Below are positions 1 through 14,500 of a stretch of 64,000 nucleotides of DNA, in pieces. Position 1 is the stretch's first letter. Every line of letters begins with the position of its first letter. This DNA comes from Larus michahellis. Lineage: Eukaryota > Chordata > Aves > Charadriiformes > Laridae. The notes beneath the pieces are model-generated. The model was not told the origin of the DNA. It saw only the letters and a program-made list of their open reading frames with translations, and did not search any database. The translations under genes and the position numbers were made by a program. The stretch is from the NCBI RefSeq assembly GCF_964199755.1, contig NC_133901.1, forward strand, positions 45,911,418 to 45,975,417, written 5' to 3'.

Positions 1-3000
1 TTAGCAATGAATGATATTTCTTACACTGGCAATTGGTTAAAAGGGTATATGTGGGGTAAAATATATAGGTAGATCAAAAATGTGTGATTTTTCTAGGTCG
101 ATTTTTTTTTTACTGACTGGCATTTGAGATAGGAGATAAATTCACACTTTTTCCCTGCATCTGTTGCAATCAACTACAAAAAGTCCAGAATAAAAACCAG
201 CCAAAGATGACCACAAGAAGTCCATTGATGAACTAGGATTCTGCTAGAAAGTACAAGCTACAGGGTAATGCCTCACCACACTAGTGCCATCAAATATTTT
301 TATCTGCAAATAGAAAGACCAAAATGGGATATTGATTTTTGGCCTCACTCTTGGATTTAATGTTTTTGTCAGAACAAAGGAGATTCTCAGCCCTTGATCC
401 GCAGCACCGCTCTCATGAACAGTGAATATCTGCGCAGGACCATGATGGAGACAACACCTCATGACCATTGGAGAAAATGGTCATGAAGAAGAAAATTCTC
501 CTTCCATGTACATATTTTTCATTTACATTAGTGAATGACATTTTTCCCTATTGAACCTGCCTGGGTGTGCCACACACCCACTGAGAGCTCTCAGACTCCC
601 AAGGTAAACAGTGGGTTTAGGTTCGACAATCCACCACAAAGAGGCAACTAATAACCCGGTTGGGTCAGATGCATTTCTCTCCTCAAACACAGTTCGTATG
701 CTTGGCGTAGATCCCCTCAGTATGAATTTTGTTTTCAGGAACAGTCAAAGCAGGCAGCAACGCATGCAAGTGCTCACAAAAAGACGGCCCGTGACTTCTC
801 ATGCACAGTGCCAAAGCATGGCCCCTGTTCTAGCGATCATGCCCACCAGATGAAAATCTGAGCCAATATAAATACAAACCCCAGCATTATAAAACATTGC
901 TCCTTTCAAACAGATCGCTTTTCCTTTTTTGGATTTTGTCTAGGAAAGTTTTCATTAAAAAGTCTGTTGGTTTACAGCAATAAAACACATATCCAGCAGG
1001 CGAGCTTTGTTACATGGTTATAAATCACAACATTTTACCTTTAAAGTGATTAGTAAAAGCAAACATGAAAATACAGTTTATAAACCTACTTTTTCAAGAA
1101 CAGCTGCTCAGCATAACTGCAAAAAATAAAAGAGAAGATCTGTATGCAGACATTCCACAAATAATTAAGGAACTGGAAAAAATATCATTTGTTAAGACTT
1201 TACGTAGTTTAAAGTCTCAAAGCCAATGCAAAGACAGCGTGTGCTGAAATGTACTTCTGGAATGATAAAAAACAACTTGTAATGAATAATTTTTCTGTTT
1301 CCGATTTGTTTATACTGATAATTTTCACCAAGTTAAATAGCACTGGGGAAAATGAGTTTGGAAAAATAGTAATATTAATAAACTAAGAAATTAATAAAAA
1401 CAAGAAAAATAATTTTGGGAAGATAAAATACTGTAGTAGCACACACTACACCTACAGACCACAACTGTTGCCTTCACTACAAGGAGAAAGAAATGCCCGC
1501 ACAGTTATCCTGCAACGATAGGATAATTACATGTCCCTGTCAGATGAAGCACAGGCAGATTGCCCTCCTCAGTATCCACGAAATGGACTAAACAGATTGA
1601 ACTGATCTACTGGATCTCTTTAGCTTCTAAAACTGAAGGAACAAAAAAATCCATAAAGTCACGGATGTCCAGGAAATAGCAAACTGGGAAGGATTAGTCC
1701 CTGTTTCTCCCAGTATAAACGTTAGGGGGAGATCATATGAAAGTATGAGACAGAAAACTTAAAAGTTCCCTTCTTACAGAAAACAATTAGCTCGCAGAAC
1801 TCATTGCCACAGGATGCTATGAAGGACAATGGTATAAATGGATTCCTAAAAAATATTGTGCAACTATGTGGAAGAAGGTTTAGTAGCAACCAATAAACAC
1901 ATCATTCAAGAAGCAATCTGTGATTCAGGGAGCCCCTCAGCACTTACTTGGCAGGCTCCACAAAAGCATATGAGAGAAAGCATCTTAGGTGGCTTTTATT
2001 TTTCTCCAAGCTCCTGTTACTGGCCACCACTACAGAGAAGACACAGGGGCAGACTGCTCTTTGGCCTGACCCAGTTTTGCCATTTGGATTTGCAGACGTA
2101 CCCAATGCCAGCATTTGGCCCATTTGGCAGCTTTTACACCTCTTACAAAAGGAGTCACAACAACGCATCTTGAGGCAGAAATGAAGTCGGAATTATGGAC
2201 ATACATTGCCGTGTTACTGTGCTGCTTCGCAGGCAGAAATTCAAGTGCCACAAAAGGAAACAAAGAAATTTTAGCATAAGACCGAAAACTCAGCATTTCT
2301 TTGTCATTCCTACAGCAGGTTTTTATCCTCTGCGTTCACAGTGATACATACTCACTACGAAGAGGGACTGACAGAATGGTACAAGTTCTGTAGAGTACTT
2401 TAGCATCCTTCTAGGTCTATGCTACGACAAGAATTTCACCCTCCACTGCCTGACTTGGACTGACCAGTGCAAATACCATTATACCACTTCAAACCATCCC
2501 CATGCACTGGGGCTAGCCTCTCACTAGCTCATCAGCGCATGCACACACATACGCACATGTTCTCTCTATATGGATTTTTTTATTTTTATTTTTTTTAATG
2601 TTTTCGGGTATGCGTTTCTTAAGCTCATACTTATATGCTGCTTATATCCTCAGGCTCCCTGAACACCTTCCCGGAGCACACCAAGCAACAGACATGAGTA
2701 AGATACAGTTTTAGACATACTTGTCATCTGCTTTCTGGATAAATGGTCTCAGATCTTATGCCTGCAAGTTCAGAACAGGTATTACAGCAAAAAGTGACAC
2801 TTTTAAGACCTCATTCCTCGAAGTGTTGAGCAGAGATGGGTCATGTACTGGGGGGTGAGACTGGGGGTGCAGCCTACTGCAGGTCTGCTTGGCTTATGAC
2901 CGAGATGTGAGTAGGGTTGGGATCTCCTTCACAGGAGTGAGAAAGAGGTAATCCCAGGATATGACAGAGAGGGCCCTTTCCCTCATCCAAATCCCTCTTT

Positions 3001-3717
3001 TACCCAGAACCTCCCCAGCTCCATTAATCCTTCTTATTCCATGTCCCCAGTGCCATCTCCTCTGATCCTTCCAGATGCCCGAGCCCTCCACACCCCTCTG
3101 GTACCTTTCCCGTTTCTTGCAATCCCCTTTCCCATAGCTTCTAAACATTCCTGTTCCATCCCAACTCCTCTTCTACATTTTTTTGCCCCTCTCTCCAAGC
3201 ACATCCAAATGCTGCATTAGCAGCAATTCTTAAAAGCACCTCAGCAGCCTCTGCAAGCGGGTCTGTATGAAAGAGAAATGATAGAAAAATTGAGGCTTGC
3301 TGAGACACAGATGGCAAGAAGCATCGTAACCGATGTCCTCTTCACTGCTAGTAATTCCAGGTTACTGCACTGTGTAGCGTCTGAGTGTCCTCCACAGGAC
3401 TACAGGGTGACAAGTAAACTCCCCCAGGCATGGGGAAAGAACACACTCGATCTCTCTTTGGCAGTACAGTTAAAACATATCAAAAACAATACGGCACTCA
3501 AACATTACTTTCTTGAATTATCGTTATTTAGTATAACACTAGCACTTAGAAACACCCGTTTGAGACTGTATCACTCCAATTAGTGGCAGTTACAGGATGG
3601 AAATTTAAAATGCATCTCTGACATTTAGATACTCAAACCCTACGTAAAGTGATGGTTCCTAAATCACATTGGAATCGCCAACATCTTCCCCTAAACAGAA
3701 AGACACGTTCAGTAGAT

Positions 3718-3815
3718 ATTAGCTCCACTTCATTGATAGAAACTGGGGCACAGACAGATCGAGTGACTTGCCTAAGACTCCCGCAGGAAGTTCGTAGCAG
3801 GGCTACTTATCAGAG
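3718..3815 (+). mobile_element. MIR-like SINE core
   Basis: GAAACTGGGGCACAGACAGA then GTGACTTGCCTAAGACT and GTAGCAGGGC match, in order, the MIR core (gaaactgaggcacagagag, gtgacttgcccaaggtca, gtggcagagc). An ancient amniote SINE relic. Confidence 0.7.
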
Positions 3816-4579
3816 TGTCTTAAAGACAAAGAGATCAGGGCTTAGTTACTAGCCTGTATGGCACACATAATAGGGGCTGTGTGCACTGTGACCATCCAGC
3901 ACAGACAGGTACATAACAACCCATCCCAGAGACCGAGCAGGCATTTTTAACTCTACTTACCACATACAAAACCCTGTGATGTTACGCCAGCAGCAAGTGC
4001 AAAGAAAGCTCAGGCTTATGCAGGGAACAACCAAGCTGCGTTACCACTTCTGATAAAATATCTCCTTACTTCTGGTAAGTCAGATTTACCAGAGCCTGAG
4101 CCTAGTACTATATCTGACTTCATCTGTGGTCATAATCCGTTGCCAGCGTTCCAGACACACTACTGAAATGTCACTGCTTACTGCTGGGAATAACAACTAG
4201 GTGTCCACTGCTAAATAGATAACATGAGAAAAAGTAATCTGAAAGCAAGAAGAACTCGGAAGGTCACCCCTCTTCATTACCACTGTTTCAACAGCTTCCA
4301 AGTGTTCCTCAAACAGACCCACCTCTCTAAGCACTTCTTACAGGACATTCACAGCTGGGAATGTCAAATGATCACTATCAAACACAGCACACAGTTTGGT
4401 GGTTAAAACTCTTCAAGTACCTAAACTTTCTTCCTCTTTAATTCAAATGTATTCTGCATTTAGAAATGCTCTGGTGATTAAGATATGTCCATAATTCACT
4501 TGTAATAAAGAATGAATAGCATAACCCAAGCTAGAGGAAAGAGCGCTCCTGTGATGAAAGGAATGGTTTAAGATTGTCA

Positions 4580-4670
4580 GTTCACTGCAGAACACGTCAC
4601 ATCACGTTTGACTTTGGGCAAGCCATTTCTCAATGCAGAACCGGGATCTTGTCTTCCCCTTTGGTGTTCC
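4580..4670 (-). mobile_element. Possible MIR-like fragment, weak
   Basis: TTTGACTTTGGGCAAGCCAT followed by TTCTCAATGC resembles the MIR 5' portion (tgaccttgggcaagtcactt). It is short and isolated. Confidence 0.3.
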
Positions 4671-7600
4671 ATGAGGGTTTACTAACAGCATTGAGCCCAC
4701 TGAAACTATTTATGTCTTAAATATTACCAACATTTGTGACTATTGGCAGGATGCAGGAAACGAGAATTGCCCTTTGTTTATACTACATCGGGCAACTCCA
4801 GCTCTTGCTGGCAGTGTCCAGATAATAAAATTGGAGGAGAAAACAACTATGGAGAAGGTTAAGAGTGAGGTTGTGCAAACACAACCATCTGTATGGGTGC
4901 ACACCCCCCAGCTGGTGCTACGCCAAGGTACTAGATGTCTCCTAAATTCTGCCTGCACCATCCAAGTCTTAAAACAGGAATTCAAGACAACCGTAAGCAC
5001 CATAACAAAGACAACCACAGAACACCTGTAATAACAGGATTTGATACAGGCTATCCCAAGATAAATTTTCAGCAGTCCACTGGCATGCTTAGGGTTATTT
5101 CTAATACCATACTCATGAAGAAATAAAAAAGCTGACCTCCAGAGGCTTAAAGTATTCAAATCTCCATTGCTTCTAGTGGACGACTCCAAGATGTAACTCA
5201 TAACCACAGAACCCTGGGGGATGTTGAAAAATTACAAACAATTTTTTTTTTTTTTTTCAGAAAGTAAGGAAAGGAAAAAGAAAGCATTACCTATACAGCA
5301 CAGCGACTAAATAAACAACGAGGTGAAGCAAAACTCCAACTACGACACTGTAAGGAGGCAGGAGGGGTCCAGGGGTTGTCATGTCCGTAGGCCTGGCCCT
5401 GGGCCGACCCCGAGGGCTGACCATGACCCCTGCAGGGGAGAAAGGAGCACTCTAGCTCTAAGTCAGACAGCAATATTCTCCAACCTTTGCCAGAAAGGAT
5501 CGTAGTCTTCATCTTCTCTGGAGTGTTCCCTGGGACTTCTGTTTTTTAACACCCTGGAGTAGAGAAACTGTGCTGCAAAATTCATTGTAATTCCTGGTGC
5601 AAAGCAAAGCTGGGAGGCTGCGGGCAGGGGACACACTTGCCTGTGAGAAATGACAGCCCTGCAATGCCTGGGTGGGAAATAGTGGGCGACGTGCTGAAAG
5701 CAGCACTCCAGCGCTGGCTGGGGGAGGGAATTGCCTCCGAGAGAGATGGCTGCTGCTATTTAAAGAGATTATTTCAGAGGCCAACCTGTCCTTGTCAATT
5801 TGAGTCAGGGCCCGGATTATGCTTGGGTGACGCTCTGTTAGCAGGACACTTGAAGCTTTAGTTACTTACTGCTTAGCTGTGGAGCATGATCTCGACCTGC
5901 TGTAGGGCCTGTGATTTAACGGCATGCACTTGGGTGGGCAGAGGCAGCAGGAAAGGGATGCCTTTTTTGTGCTGGTTGAGTGACCTGCAGGGATCCTTTA
6001 AGACAGCACCAAGGGACACGGGTCTTTGTGACTGAGGCGCAGAGGAGACCAATTACTTCATTCGGGTCTTCTTTTGGCACAAGTCCTCGTAGCAGAAAAA
6101 CAGAGATATCCAGACCATACAGATAGAAAAGATCGTCCAGGGAAAAGACTGCAGTAACAGATATAAAAAAACCCATCTAAATCTGTTCCTCATTGCCCTG
6201 AGAATGTGTTAGCAAAGGTGGTGCCAGATTTCCAGATGCAGGAATGCTGTGCAGTGGGGATGGGAGCAGGGTGTCCTTCTGTGGTTCCTCTCCTCTAGAA
6301 TACAGCCCTGATGGAGCGCAGGCTCCAGGCTGCTCAGGGACTGACCAGGTGACCCTTTCCAGGTATTAGTGGTCCCTAGGTACCCTCTGCTTTCTGCTGA
6401 CAGTGTACAAAATCTTAACCTTCAAGACAGAGAACAGGCACACTTTAAAATCTAACCCAAGCTGTGACCTAACCCTCCCCACAGAGTACTGTGAGAAATA
6501 TTATAATCTGCTTTATATGGGAGAGTCAAAATAAATGATCAAATAGTCTTCTGGGATCTCTAGGAAATTCTGAGCTGTGCTGGTGGAGCCTTCCCTAGGC
6601 TGGTGTGGCAGACAGGTCCATGCTCCCCCAACTTCGTCAGTACAGATGAAGCTCCAGATTCACTATTTTTTCCTGTCTCTGCCACCCAACCCCCCTTTAT
6701 CCTTCCCTTTCCAGGTGCTGGATGAGCAGGTTGTAGAAGTGGCACATGCTACACACGGCCACAAACTGGCAGCTGGCTGCTGACACAAGTGAAGAGGCAA
6801 AAAGGCAGTTGGCTGCTGCCAGCACTTGTGGCTCTAAGCCAGAGCGAAGTTCAGGCCAACTTCACCGGTGCCTTGAAGCGCAGAGAGAAGGCGGGTGGAC
6901 TTATTACTTTGCTCATAACACATCTGAAGCACAATGGTGGGCAGGACAGGGAACTTAAAAGTAATGACAATTGCAATGCCTAGCTTTCAGGTGTCTGGGA
7001 GTTCAGACCAACGTGCTTAAGCCTTGATGTGAATTTAGCTTCCCACAAATTGAGGCCCTGATCTGCGATCCACACTTGTAGAGCACACAAACCCAGTAAA
7101 AGGATTTTTTGGGACCATTTGGCCAAGCAGTTGGAAACAAATTCACCAAGCTCTTTCAGGACAGAAGTTCATGAATCACTGAATTGGTGTGCTTCTAGAA
7201 CACCCCCAAACAAGCTGCCCACCAGGGAAAAAGGATATTTGGAAATTTCTGCTATAGATTCAGGCCCACGTCAAACATTCATTCAAAGCCCTACCTAAGC
7301 GTGTGCAGGAAACGCTGACTGTGCAGTGTCTTAGAAGGTACTGAATCACTGTTAATTGCTGTAAGTTAACTATGACCATTTTCTGAGCTGCTTATTTCCT
7401 TAATGAGAGATAAACGATTAAACACACACTATTATTAGACATGTCTTCCTTTCATTCTTGCCTGTCAAACTTCATTGTCCTTACAAGCTTCTTATGCTTT
7501 GTCCACTACTTCACGTCTCCACCTTCACTATCTGTGGACACAGAGAGGGTGGCTGTACAGCACTCCTGCTTTCTCTTTCTAGAGCACTTGGTTTTTGTCA

Positions 7601-9299
7601 CCTTTCACAGGCACTGTTTTTTAGTATCTGTGCGTCTTCTCTGACTAAGGTATCTCTTTCTGTTGTTACTTGAATCCTTTAAATAACTCAGACACCTTCA
7701 TCTAGGAAGTTAATCTGATCTCCTACTTCTTCCTAATGTCCTTCTCCAGGAAATTCCTATTTATTTCCTTTGCCTTTACTAATGCAATTAGTAGCAGGAG
7801 TTGGCATATCTGCTGCTGCTGTCCAAGAACCAGAACTCACCAGCAGAAGCCAATATCCCCACAAATTACATTTTTTTAAGGGCAGTCTCACATCCAAAGA
7901 CTTATGCTGGGGATGAACTTAAGTACATATTTTATGCTTTTTGATTCAAGATTTAATACGCTTGAACTAGAGTAACCCATAGTTTAACAGCTATTACAAA
8001 AAACTGTATGATGGAGCTTACAGCTCCTTTCTGATTTCACGTCATGGTAGACCAGCTATGCATTCGAACTTGTGGGCTATAAAGGGGCTTCGTCCCATTA
8101 GTGATTTCTCTGATCCAGTCTTCTGTCAATTCCTTTTTCAGACTGAGTGCCTCTGAATCAACTGCCTGCAAGAGATTGTTGTCTGCTGCACTTGAAATTC
8201 CCTGTGTGCCCTCGTTTCTCTGGTTTTGCACCTAACTGGCAAACACCTTCTCCAGCGTTTCACCTTTTAACATCCTGCAAATCTTTCACATATAAACTCA
8301 CTCTTGGCTTTGAAAAAAGCTTTGAAAAGCCAAAAGCCTCTTAGCTAATAGACTGAAATGTGTCATTTTCGTTATATTTGTTCATCTTGATCAGGATCAA
8401 GCAAGTGACTACCAGCAGACCAAAACATATGGAAAATGACCAAGTTACCTAAGTATCTAGGGATCAGTCCACTAACTGCTTGAAGATTTAAAAATATAGG
8501 CCATAAGACTAACCACAGAATTAACACATCAACAACAATGTAGCTGTCCTGCGATAGACCGAGGTTGACTTTTATGTGTCTTTTGCATTGATTTGATCTG
8601 AGCTACAGCCTATTTGGAGACCAGTTATCTAACTTCCAAATAAGCCTGGCACAGAGATTTCAGAATATTACAGATTCTAACCAAACTCTCCAAATAACCA
8701 TTTTCCTACTTCTCTTAAACTATGACCTGGAATAATTTAATACAGCCATTTCAAAACCTGTTCACAGTGCTTCGAAAAAATACCACAACCACTGAAGGAA
8801 GGAAAAACTACCTTTCATCTTTGACTTTTTCCTTTTACATGGCGGGTGAGGGAGGGGGGAGATAGGTAAGATGTAAGATGTAATTACTTTGCTGCTATGG
8901 TCAAGTGAAACCCAACACGATTGCCATGAAACTGTCAGTGATGATGTTCAGTTACAGGTCTTCCCCAGCTCACCTTTCTTTTCAGATCCAGAGTTTCTTA
9001 CCTCCTCCCAGATATTATTTAGTGTGTCCCAAGGGAAGAAAGCCAGCGCTTTAATGCCGTATAGCTTTCTGAAGGTTTCATTTACATCTTCCATACTGCT
9101 ACCACTCATGCTTTTTGTGTTTGTGCAAGGAAATCATCATTCTTGTCTGTATGGCTTTTGGCACACCTAACTGTGACCTCAGTAAAACCAGCCTCTATCA
9201 GGGGCACTGTATACATCTGAAATGGCAATTCTTGAGAAGTGCTTTTATCCATATCATCATACAATATTATTATCTTGTACTTAGGTAATTTGGAGTCCA

Positions 9300-9357
9300 A
9301 AGGAAAAAAAAAAAACCAAAAAAAACCACAAACCCAAAAAAACATCAAACCCACACT
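9300..9357. repeat. A/C-only low-complexity tract
   Basis: Runs of A broken only by C (ACCAAAA, ACCACAAACCC), with almost no G or T. Confidence 0.85.
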
Positions 9358-10759
9358 TTAAATAAGGGACAGAATTGAAATTCCTTGACATTACACATGA
9401 GCACTGATTCAGGATGGAAAGAAGTGGAAAATCCAAGTCTCAGAATAGCAGCTTTACACTCATCAAGTTGTATACAACTGCCTGCCTTCCTTCCTGGCAG
9501 AGAAGCCATTAAAAGATAGCATAATGTGGAAGATAACAGCTGCTTCTTTTCCTAGAAAACCTTCTAAATAAGGTTATGCTGCTATTTCTCCAAACTGAAA
9601 AATAAAATAGGACCATTTTGCCTTGAAAACGGAAAACAGTGCTTCATTCTCTTGTAACCAGAGAGAACTCAGTTTGGACAGGACTAGGAGAAACAGCTAT
9701 TACCATCATAAATAAGGACTTCACTGAATTACAGACTCAAAATATGGTTTTGAAGGGATAGCCAAGTTTTTCCCCACACTAAATAAAATTAATAATGTTT
9801 CCAACCTCAGTGAGAACAGCATGGGTGGGAAGCAAGAGTCTTTTCAAAGCAGAGAATTCGTTGCAAAATTTGATCAGTTGCAGAAGGCAAGAGGGTGGAG
9901 ACAGTCTGCAGTGAAGCCAAGAAAAAGCAATAAAAGCTGTTCAGAGAGCAGCAACACAAAAAACCAAAACGATAATTTAGGATTATGCAATGTATCGATG
10001 CAAATGTGGTGGTAAACCACTATAATAATCAGTATGGATAAATAAATACAGACACTTCAAAAATAATTGCCAATTTAAAAAAAAAGAAAGAAAAAAAAAA
10101 GAAGGAATAGACACCCAAAAGCTTCATATTTCCTTCCAATTTAGCATAGTAAGTTCAGTTCCACCTCAGATCCTGTATAAATCAATATTTATAAAGCAGC
10201 CCAGAGTTTCAGCCCCCAGCATTTCTATGTCAGATAGCAGGTGACCCGTGGTAGTGAAATGTCTTGTTGCTCTTTGTTATCATTAGGGAACTGTGGAGAG
10301 ACAGATAAGGTAGATTAAAATCAGCAGAAAGAGATTTAGCTTCCTCAAACCATATGTTGTAGTGGCTGAGAGAAAGGACAGGCATCAACTCAAAGAACGT
10401 ACCTGCTGGCACAAGAGGCTAGAGGGAACCCTGAGTGTGCTTCATCTAAAGTTACTATGTGGGACAGACTCTATCAGCTTGTCAGGTAAACGTTTTGCAG
10501 AAGGGATGAGATATTTCTCAAGACAAAGAGCAAACCTTGACATTAAAGATCCAAAAATTATCTCCCCAAAATAGTATTTATCCACCAGAGGTCTAATTCT
10601 AAGATGCTAAACAAACACATTTCAACAGTTGAGCAAAAACTGTGAACTCCAGCACGAAGTTGTGCTTTGTTGTTATGAAAAAGCATACACCCTTTACTAT
10701 TAAGGCTGAATAATTGATAAGAACCAGCAAAACGTTTTGCATCACTATTTGGGATGTTT

Positions 10760-11580
10760 AGAATGATAGAATAGTTTGGGTTGGAAAGGATCTTTAAAGG
10801 TCATCTAGTCCAACACCCCTGCCATGGGCAAGCACACCTCCCACTAGATCAGGTTGCTCAGAGCCCCATCCAACCTGACCTTCAATGTTTCCAGGGATGG
10901 GGCATCTACCACCTCTCTGGACAACTTGTGCCAGTGTTTCACCACCCTCATTGTAAAATATTTCTTGCTTTTATCTAGTCTAAATGTACCCTCTTTTACT
11001 TTATAATCCTTACGCCTTGTCCTACCGCAATAGGCCCTGCTATACGGTTTGTCCCCAGCTTTCCTGTAGGCCCCCTTTAAGTATTGAAAGGCTGCTATAA
11101 GGTCTCCCCAGAGCCTTCTTTCTCCAGGCTGAACAACCCCAACTCTCTCAGCCTGCCCTCACAGGAGAGGTGCTCCAGCCCTCTGATCATTTTTGTGGCC
11201 CTCCTCTGGACCCTCTCCAACAGGTCCACATCCTTCTTATGTTGGGGACTCCAGAGCTGGACACAGTACTCCTTGTGGGAACTCACCAGGGTGGAGCAGA
11301 GGGGCAGAATCACCTCCCTTGCCCTGCTGGCCATGCTGTTTTTGATGCAGGCCAGGATGTGGTTGGTTTTCTGGGCTGCAAGTGCACATTGCTAGCTTAT
11401 GTCCAGTTTTTCATCCACCAACACCCCCAAGTCCTTCTCAGCAGGGCTGCTCTCAACCCCTTCATCTCCCAGCCCCTACTGATACCAGGCGTTGCCCTGG
11501 CCCAGGTACAGGAGTCTGCACTTGGCCTTGTTGAATCGAGCTTGGTTGGTTCCTTCCAACCCAAATTATTCTAGGACTCT
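10760..11580 (-). mobile_element. CR1 LINE 3' fragment with an inverted 3' tail
   Basis: 10760-11540 reads on the - strand as the C-terminal part of CR1 ORF2. Within it 11095-11334 encodes [20 protein letters not shown] then [15 protein letters not shown], the typical end of CR1 reverse transcriptase. A small deletion in the SLEK region shifts the frame and a stop follows. The 3' end lies near 10760 (ATAGTTTGGGTTGGAAAGG read on the + strand). From about 11548 to 11580 a second CR1 3' tail (TTCCTTCCAACCCAAATTA) runs in the opposite orientation. Dead copy. Confidence 0.93.
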
Positions 11581-14500
11581 ATATACTGCTTATCTCAACT
11601 TCAAGTTGTGGGATAACGTTTTTAATATGTGCAGAGGCAATAAATTAGCATTACAGATGCATGAAAGCATCCAATAATCTATTCAAGTACACCTCAGAAG
11701 ATGATATTAATTAGAAAATACTGTATCTAGATATCTTTGGGTAACATGAGATACCTTATCACTGACTGCAGACTTTTTGTGCTTCTGGGTCTAAAGCTTT
11801 GGTCATGCAGGTGTGTTCACATTAGAGGAAAGGTGCACCGGCTGAAGCCCATTCAGTGAATCCCTGAAGAGATGAACTAGTTTGTCTGCACAGAGCACAG
11901 CAGCTGTGAACGACAGCTTCACCCTCCGCTATTTCAGATGGCATTGGAACATCACAGTGGCACCATATAATTTCAAAGTACTACTATAATCATTACCTTT
12001 ATTTTCACTGACAAAAATCACCAAACATTCAAATGAGAAGCGGACAAGAGCTGAAACACAGATAGCTTTTTACAGACTTACTCAAAGGGATTCTGATTGG
12101 CTGCAGTCTATAGATTAACTATTACAGGATACTTTCTGAGGCTCAAAAAGCCTTTAAAGATGTTTGAGATGTCACTGCTTAGATATGCAACAGCAGTGTA
12201 GTTTCTGCTGAAATAAATAAACATTTCGCCAGGGTGCCATACACCAGCCATACCCCTCTCAGCATCAGCACTTATGTGAACTCTGCTTCCCCGCCAGCCT
12301 CAGCAAGCTCAAGGTCAAGTACGTAACAGTTTGGGGTCTGTTCCTTTGGACTAGACTCTCATTGATCTAAATCCTCTTCCCTCCCACCCGCTGCGTCTAA
12401 TTAAAACACTGACCTCTCAGTTGCAGTTCACTCTGTGCTGGAGATCAGCTACCTGGGCTGTACCCAGCTCCGGCTCTCAGCTCTCCCCAGTCCCATTGTG
12501 GGAAGAAGCCCCCTGAGCGAAGGCGGGGTGGGAGACGGAGCGGCCCCTGGGGTAACCTGGTGGCCACACAGACGGAAATGGATCACCTCACCAGCCGCTC
12601 TTGAGGCAGCTCCCTCGTGCCAGGGGATGTTTTCCCCTGTCAGCCAGCCTGCTCCCTGTGCTCCTTCCCTGCCCTCCCGCCCGGCTGTTCCTCACCACCT
12701 CGCCTCCTCTGCCTGTTCCTACACTCTGTCTCCACCAACTCCACCAAGGATGTGCAATCAAGTCCCTCACAGTGGTTGTTTCCTGGTCTTAGTATCTAAC
12801 ATCCATCTGGTCACGCCAGCAGAACACTTTCTGGTGTAATTTCTTCTTCTAAATTCAAACTACAGGCTCTTGTCTTATCAGTTTCTAATTCCCTTTCTGA
12901 ATGATAGTTTAAAGAGAAGAGATTACCTGAGATTTATTTACAGCATACCATTGATTCATATGACTTCTCTATCCTCTCTTCTGATGCTTCTTATTCCTTG
13001 AAGACATGCCATTAGCCCTCCATTCCCATTCCACATTTTTATCCTCTAATCTTCTATTTCCTCTTTCTCAATGTTAATTAGAAAAGACCTTAACTAGTCA
13101 CCTACATGAAACAGAAGATGATCCCTTCATTATTGTGTAGATGGTGAAAAGATTATCCAAGAAGGAAAAAACAGAAGGCACTTACAGAAAAACACAAAAT
13201 TACATAGATGAATATCTGAATTAAGAAATAATATTTCTATTATTCTTACAATGAGACCCAGCGGTGGGTCTGAATTAAAGAACAATTGGGACAGATAATT
13301 TAAAGCATTTTACTACATCTGGACAGAGTATTGTAGCAGATGTTTTCATACACTTGGAGCCAACTGGTCTCTTAAAGCAAGGTAGGATGTCCTAAAATCT
13401 GGCGTTAGAAACAGCACCCATGCTATCCTTATTTCCTGCAAGGACTTTGTTTCAGGTGATAATTCTTGCTCTTACTTGAGCATCCTTAACACTAACTAGA
13501 ATATCCATGCAGATGCAGCACGCTAATAGCAGGTGTAACCATCATCAGCCTCCCCCTAAAAACACATGGAACTGATCACACTTCACGGATCTCATTGCAA
13601 AAAAAATTCAAAATAAGGGGTGGAGGACAAGAATCCAGAGGCCACATCTGTTTTCTAACAATCTGCGTTAATGCCCTGCCTCCAGAGCTTGTGGTGCATG
13701 CTAATCTTGTTAATCTATTAATTTGTTCATAGACTTACAAGGTTTTTCTTGCCTTGGATCAACTTTTAATAGGAATTGTTTCATGGGAACTTCTCTTCCC
13801 ATTCATGATTACACAATTTCCCGATGGCAACTACCACAAATTCTCCTATTAAATAGTGGCATTATGAAAGTATTTAAGTTGTCTTTTAATGCAGTTTTGC
13901 AGCTGGAATTAAAGAGGTGAGAAGCCAGTACCATACAGTAATAGCTAGCTGTACTGTTGGGGAATCTTGTTGGACAGGATCCACCATGTGATTAACTACG
14001 CAGACAGCAGGATGAAAAAATTCCTACACATTCTTGTTCAGCCTCTGCCTAGAAGCATGTGTCGGAAGCATGCTTGAAGAAAAATTGCAGCTAAAGATGT
14101 GAGGGAGCTGTAATAACAAAGGAACTACTACCTTCCTGCTGCAGTATTATATTTCCTCTGACACACATTTTTATTTAAGACTCCTAGTCTTAACCTGGGA
14201 TTTTTACTACATCGGCTGTAAAATAATACATGTATTGTAAATTTTCAGAGGAATGGCAGTGGAGTGATTAGCTTGGCTTCTCTCTCTGGCAAGTCATTCT
14301 TTCCCTTGCATCTGCCTGTGACCTTGTGGTAATTAAGAGGAAAGGAGAATAGGCTGACTAGTAATCCAAAAGGGGATTTATTTCCAGCTGTTTCTCTGTT
14401 TCATTAGATATCCTCACTTCACAAGTCCCTCATATGGTAAATATTACCTATATTCAAAGGTTTTATATACATGGCTGATGCATTGTCTAATGGAGAAAGG

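Larger units (their letters stand above)
1..10759. other. No supported gene; ordinary non-coding DNA
   Basis: Open frames here are short, lack splice or homology support and show no recognisable domain. The stretch holds MIR-like relics near 3.7 and 4.6 kb, a T-run at 5240 and an A/C tract at 9300. A GC-richer patch at about 5340-5830 has no coding signal I can support. Confidence 0.6.

Noticed and set aside
612-632. GGTTCGACAATCC, looking like a tRNA B box
   Set aside because: Spacing does not fit the B-box consensus and no A box or cloverleaf can be drawn around it.
2094-2150. Short + strand stretch reading FGPFGSFYTSY, resembling the LGPLGPFTQYL motif of TMEM254, a PLAC9 neighbour in mammals
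   Set aside because: Only about ten residues resemble it, the next residues do not match, and no donor follows. I do not call TMEM254 here.
4740-5207. 155-codon open frame on the - strand
   Set aside because: No recognisable domain, no splice partners and ordinary AT composition; length is within chance for 64 kb.
11095-11334. 79-codon - strand open frame with a clear protein match
   Set aside because: Real homology, but to the CR1 reverse transcriptase end; frame-shifted transposon remnant, not a host gene.
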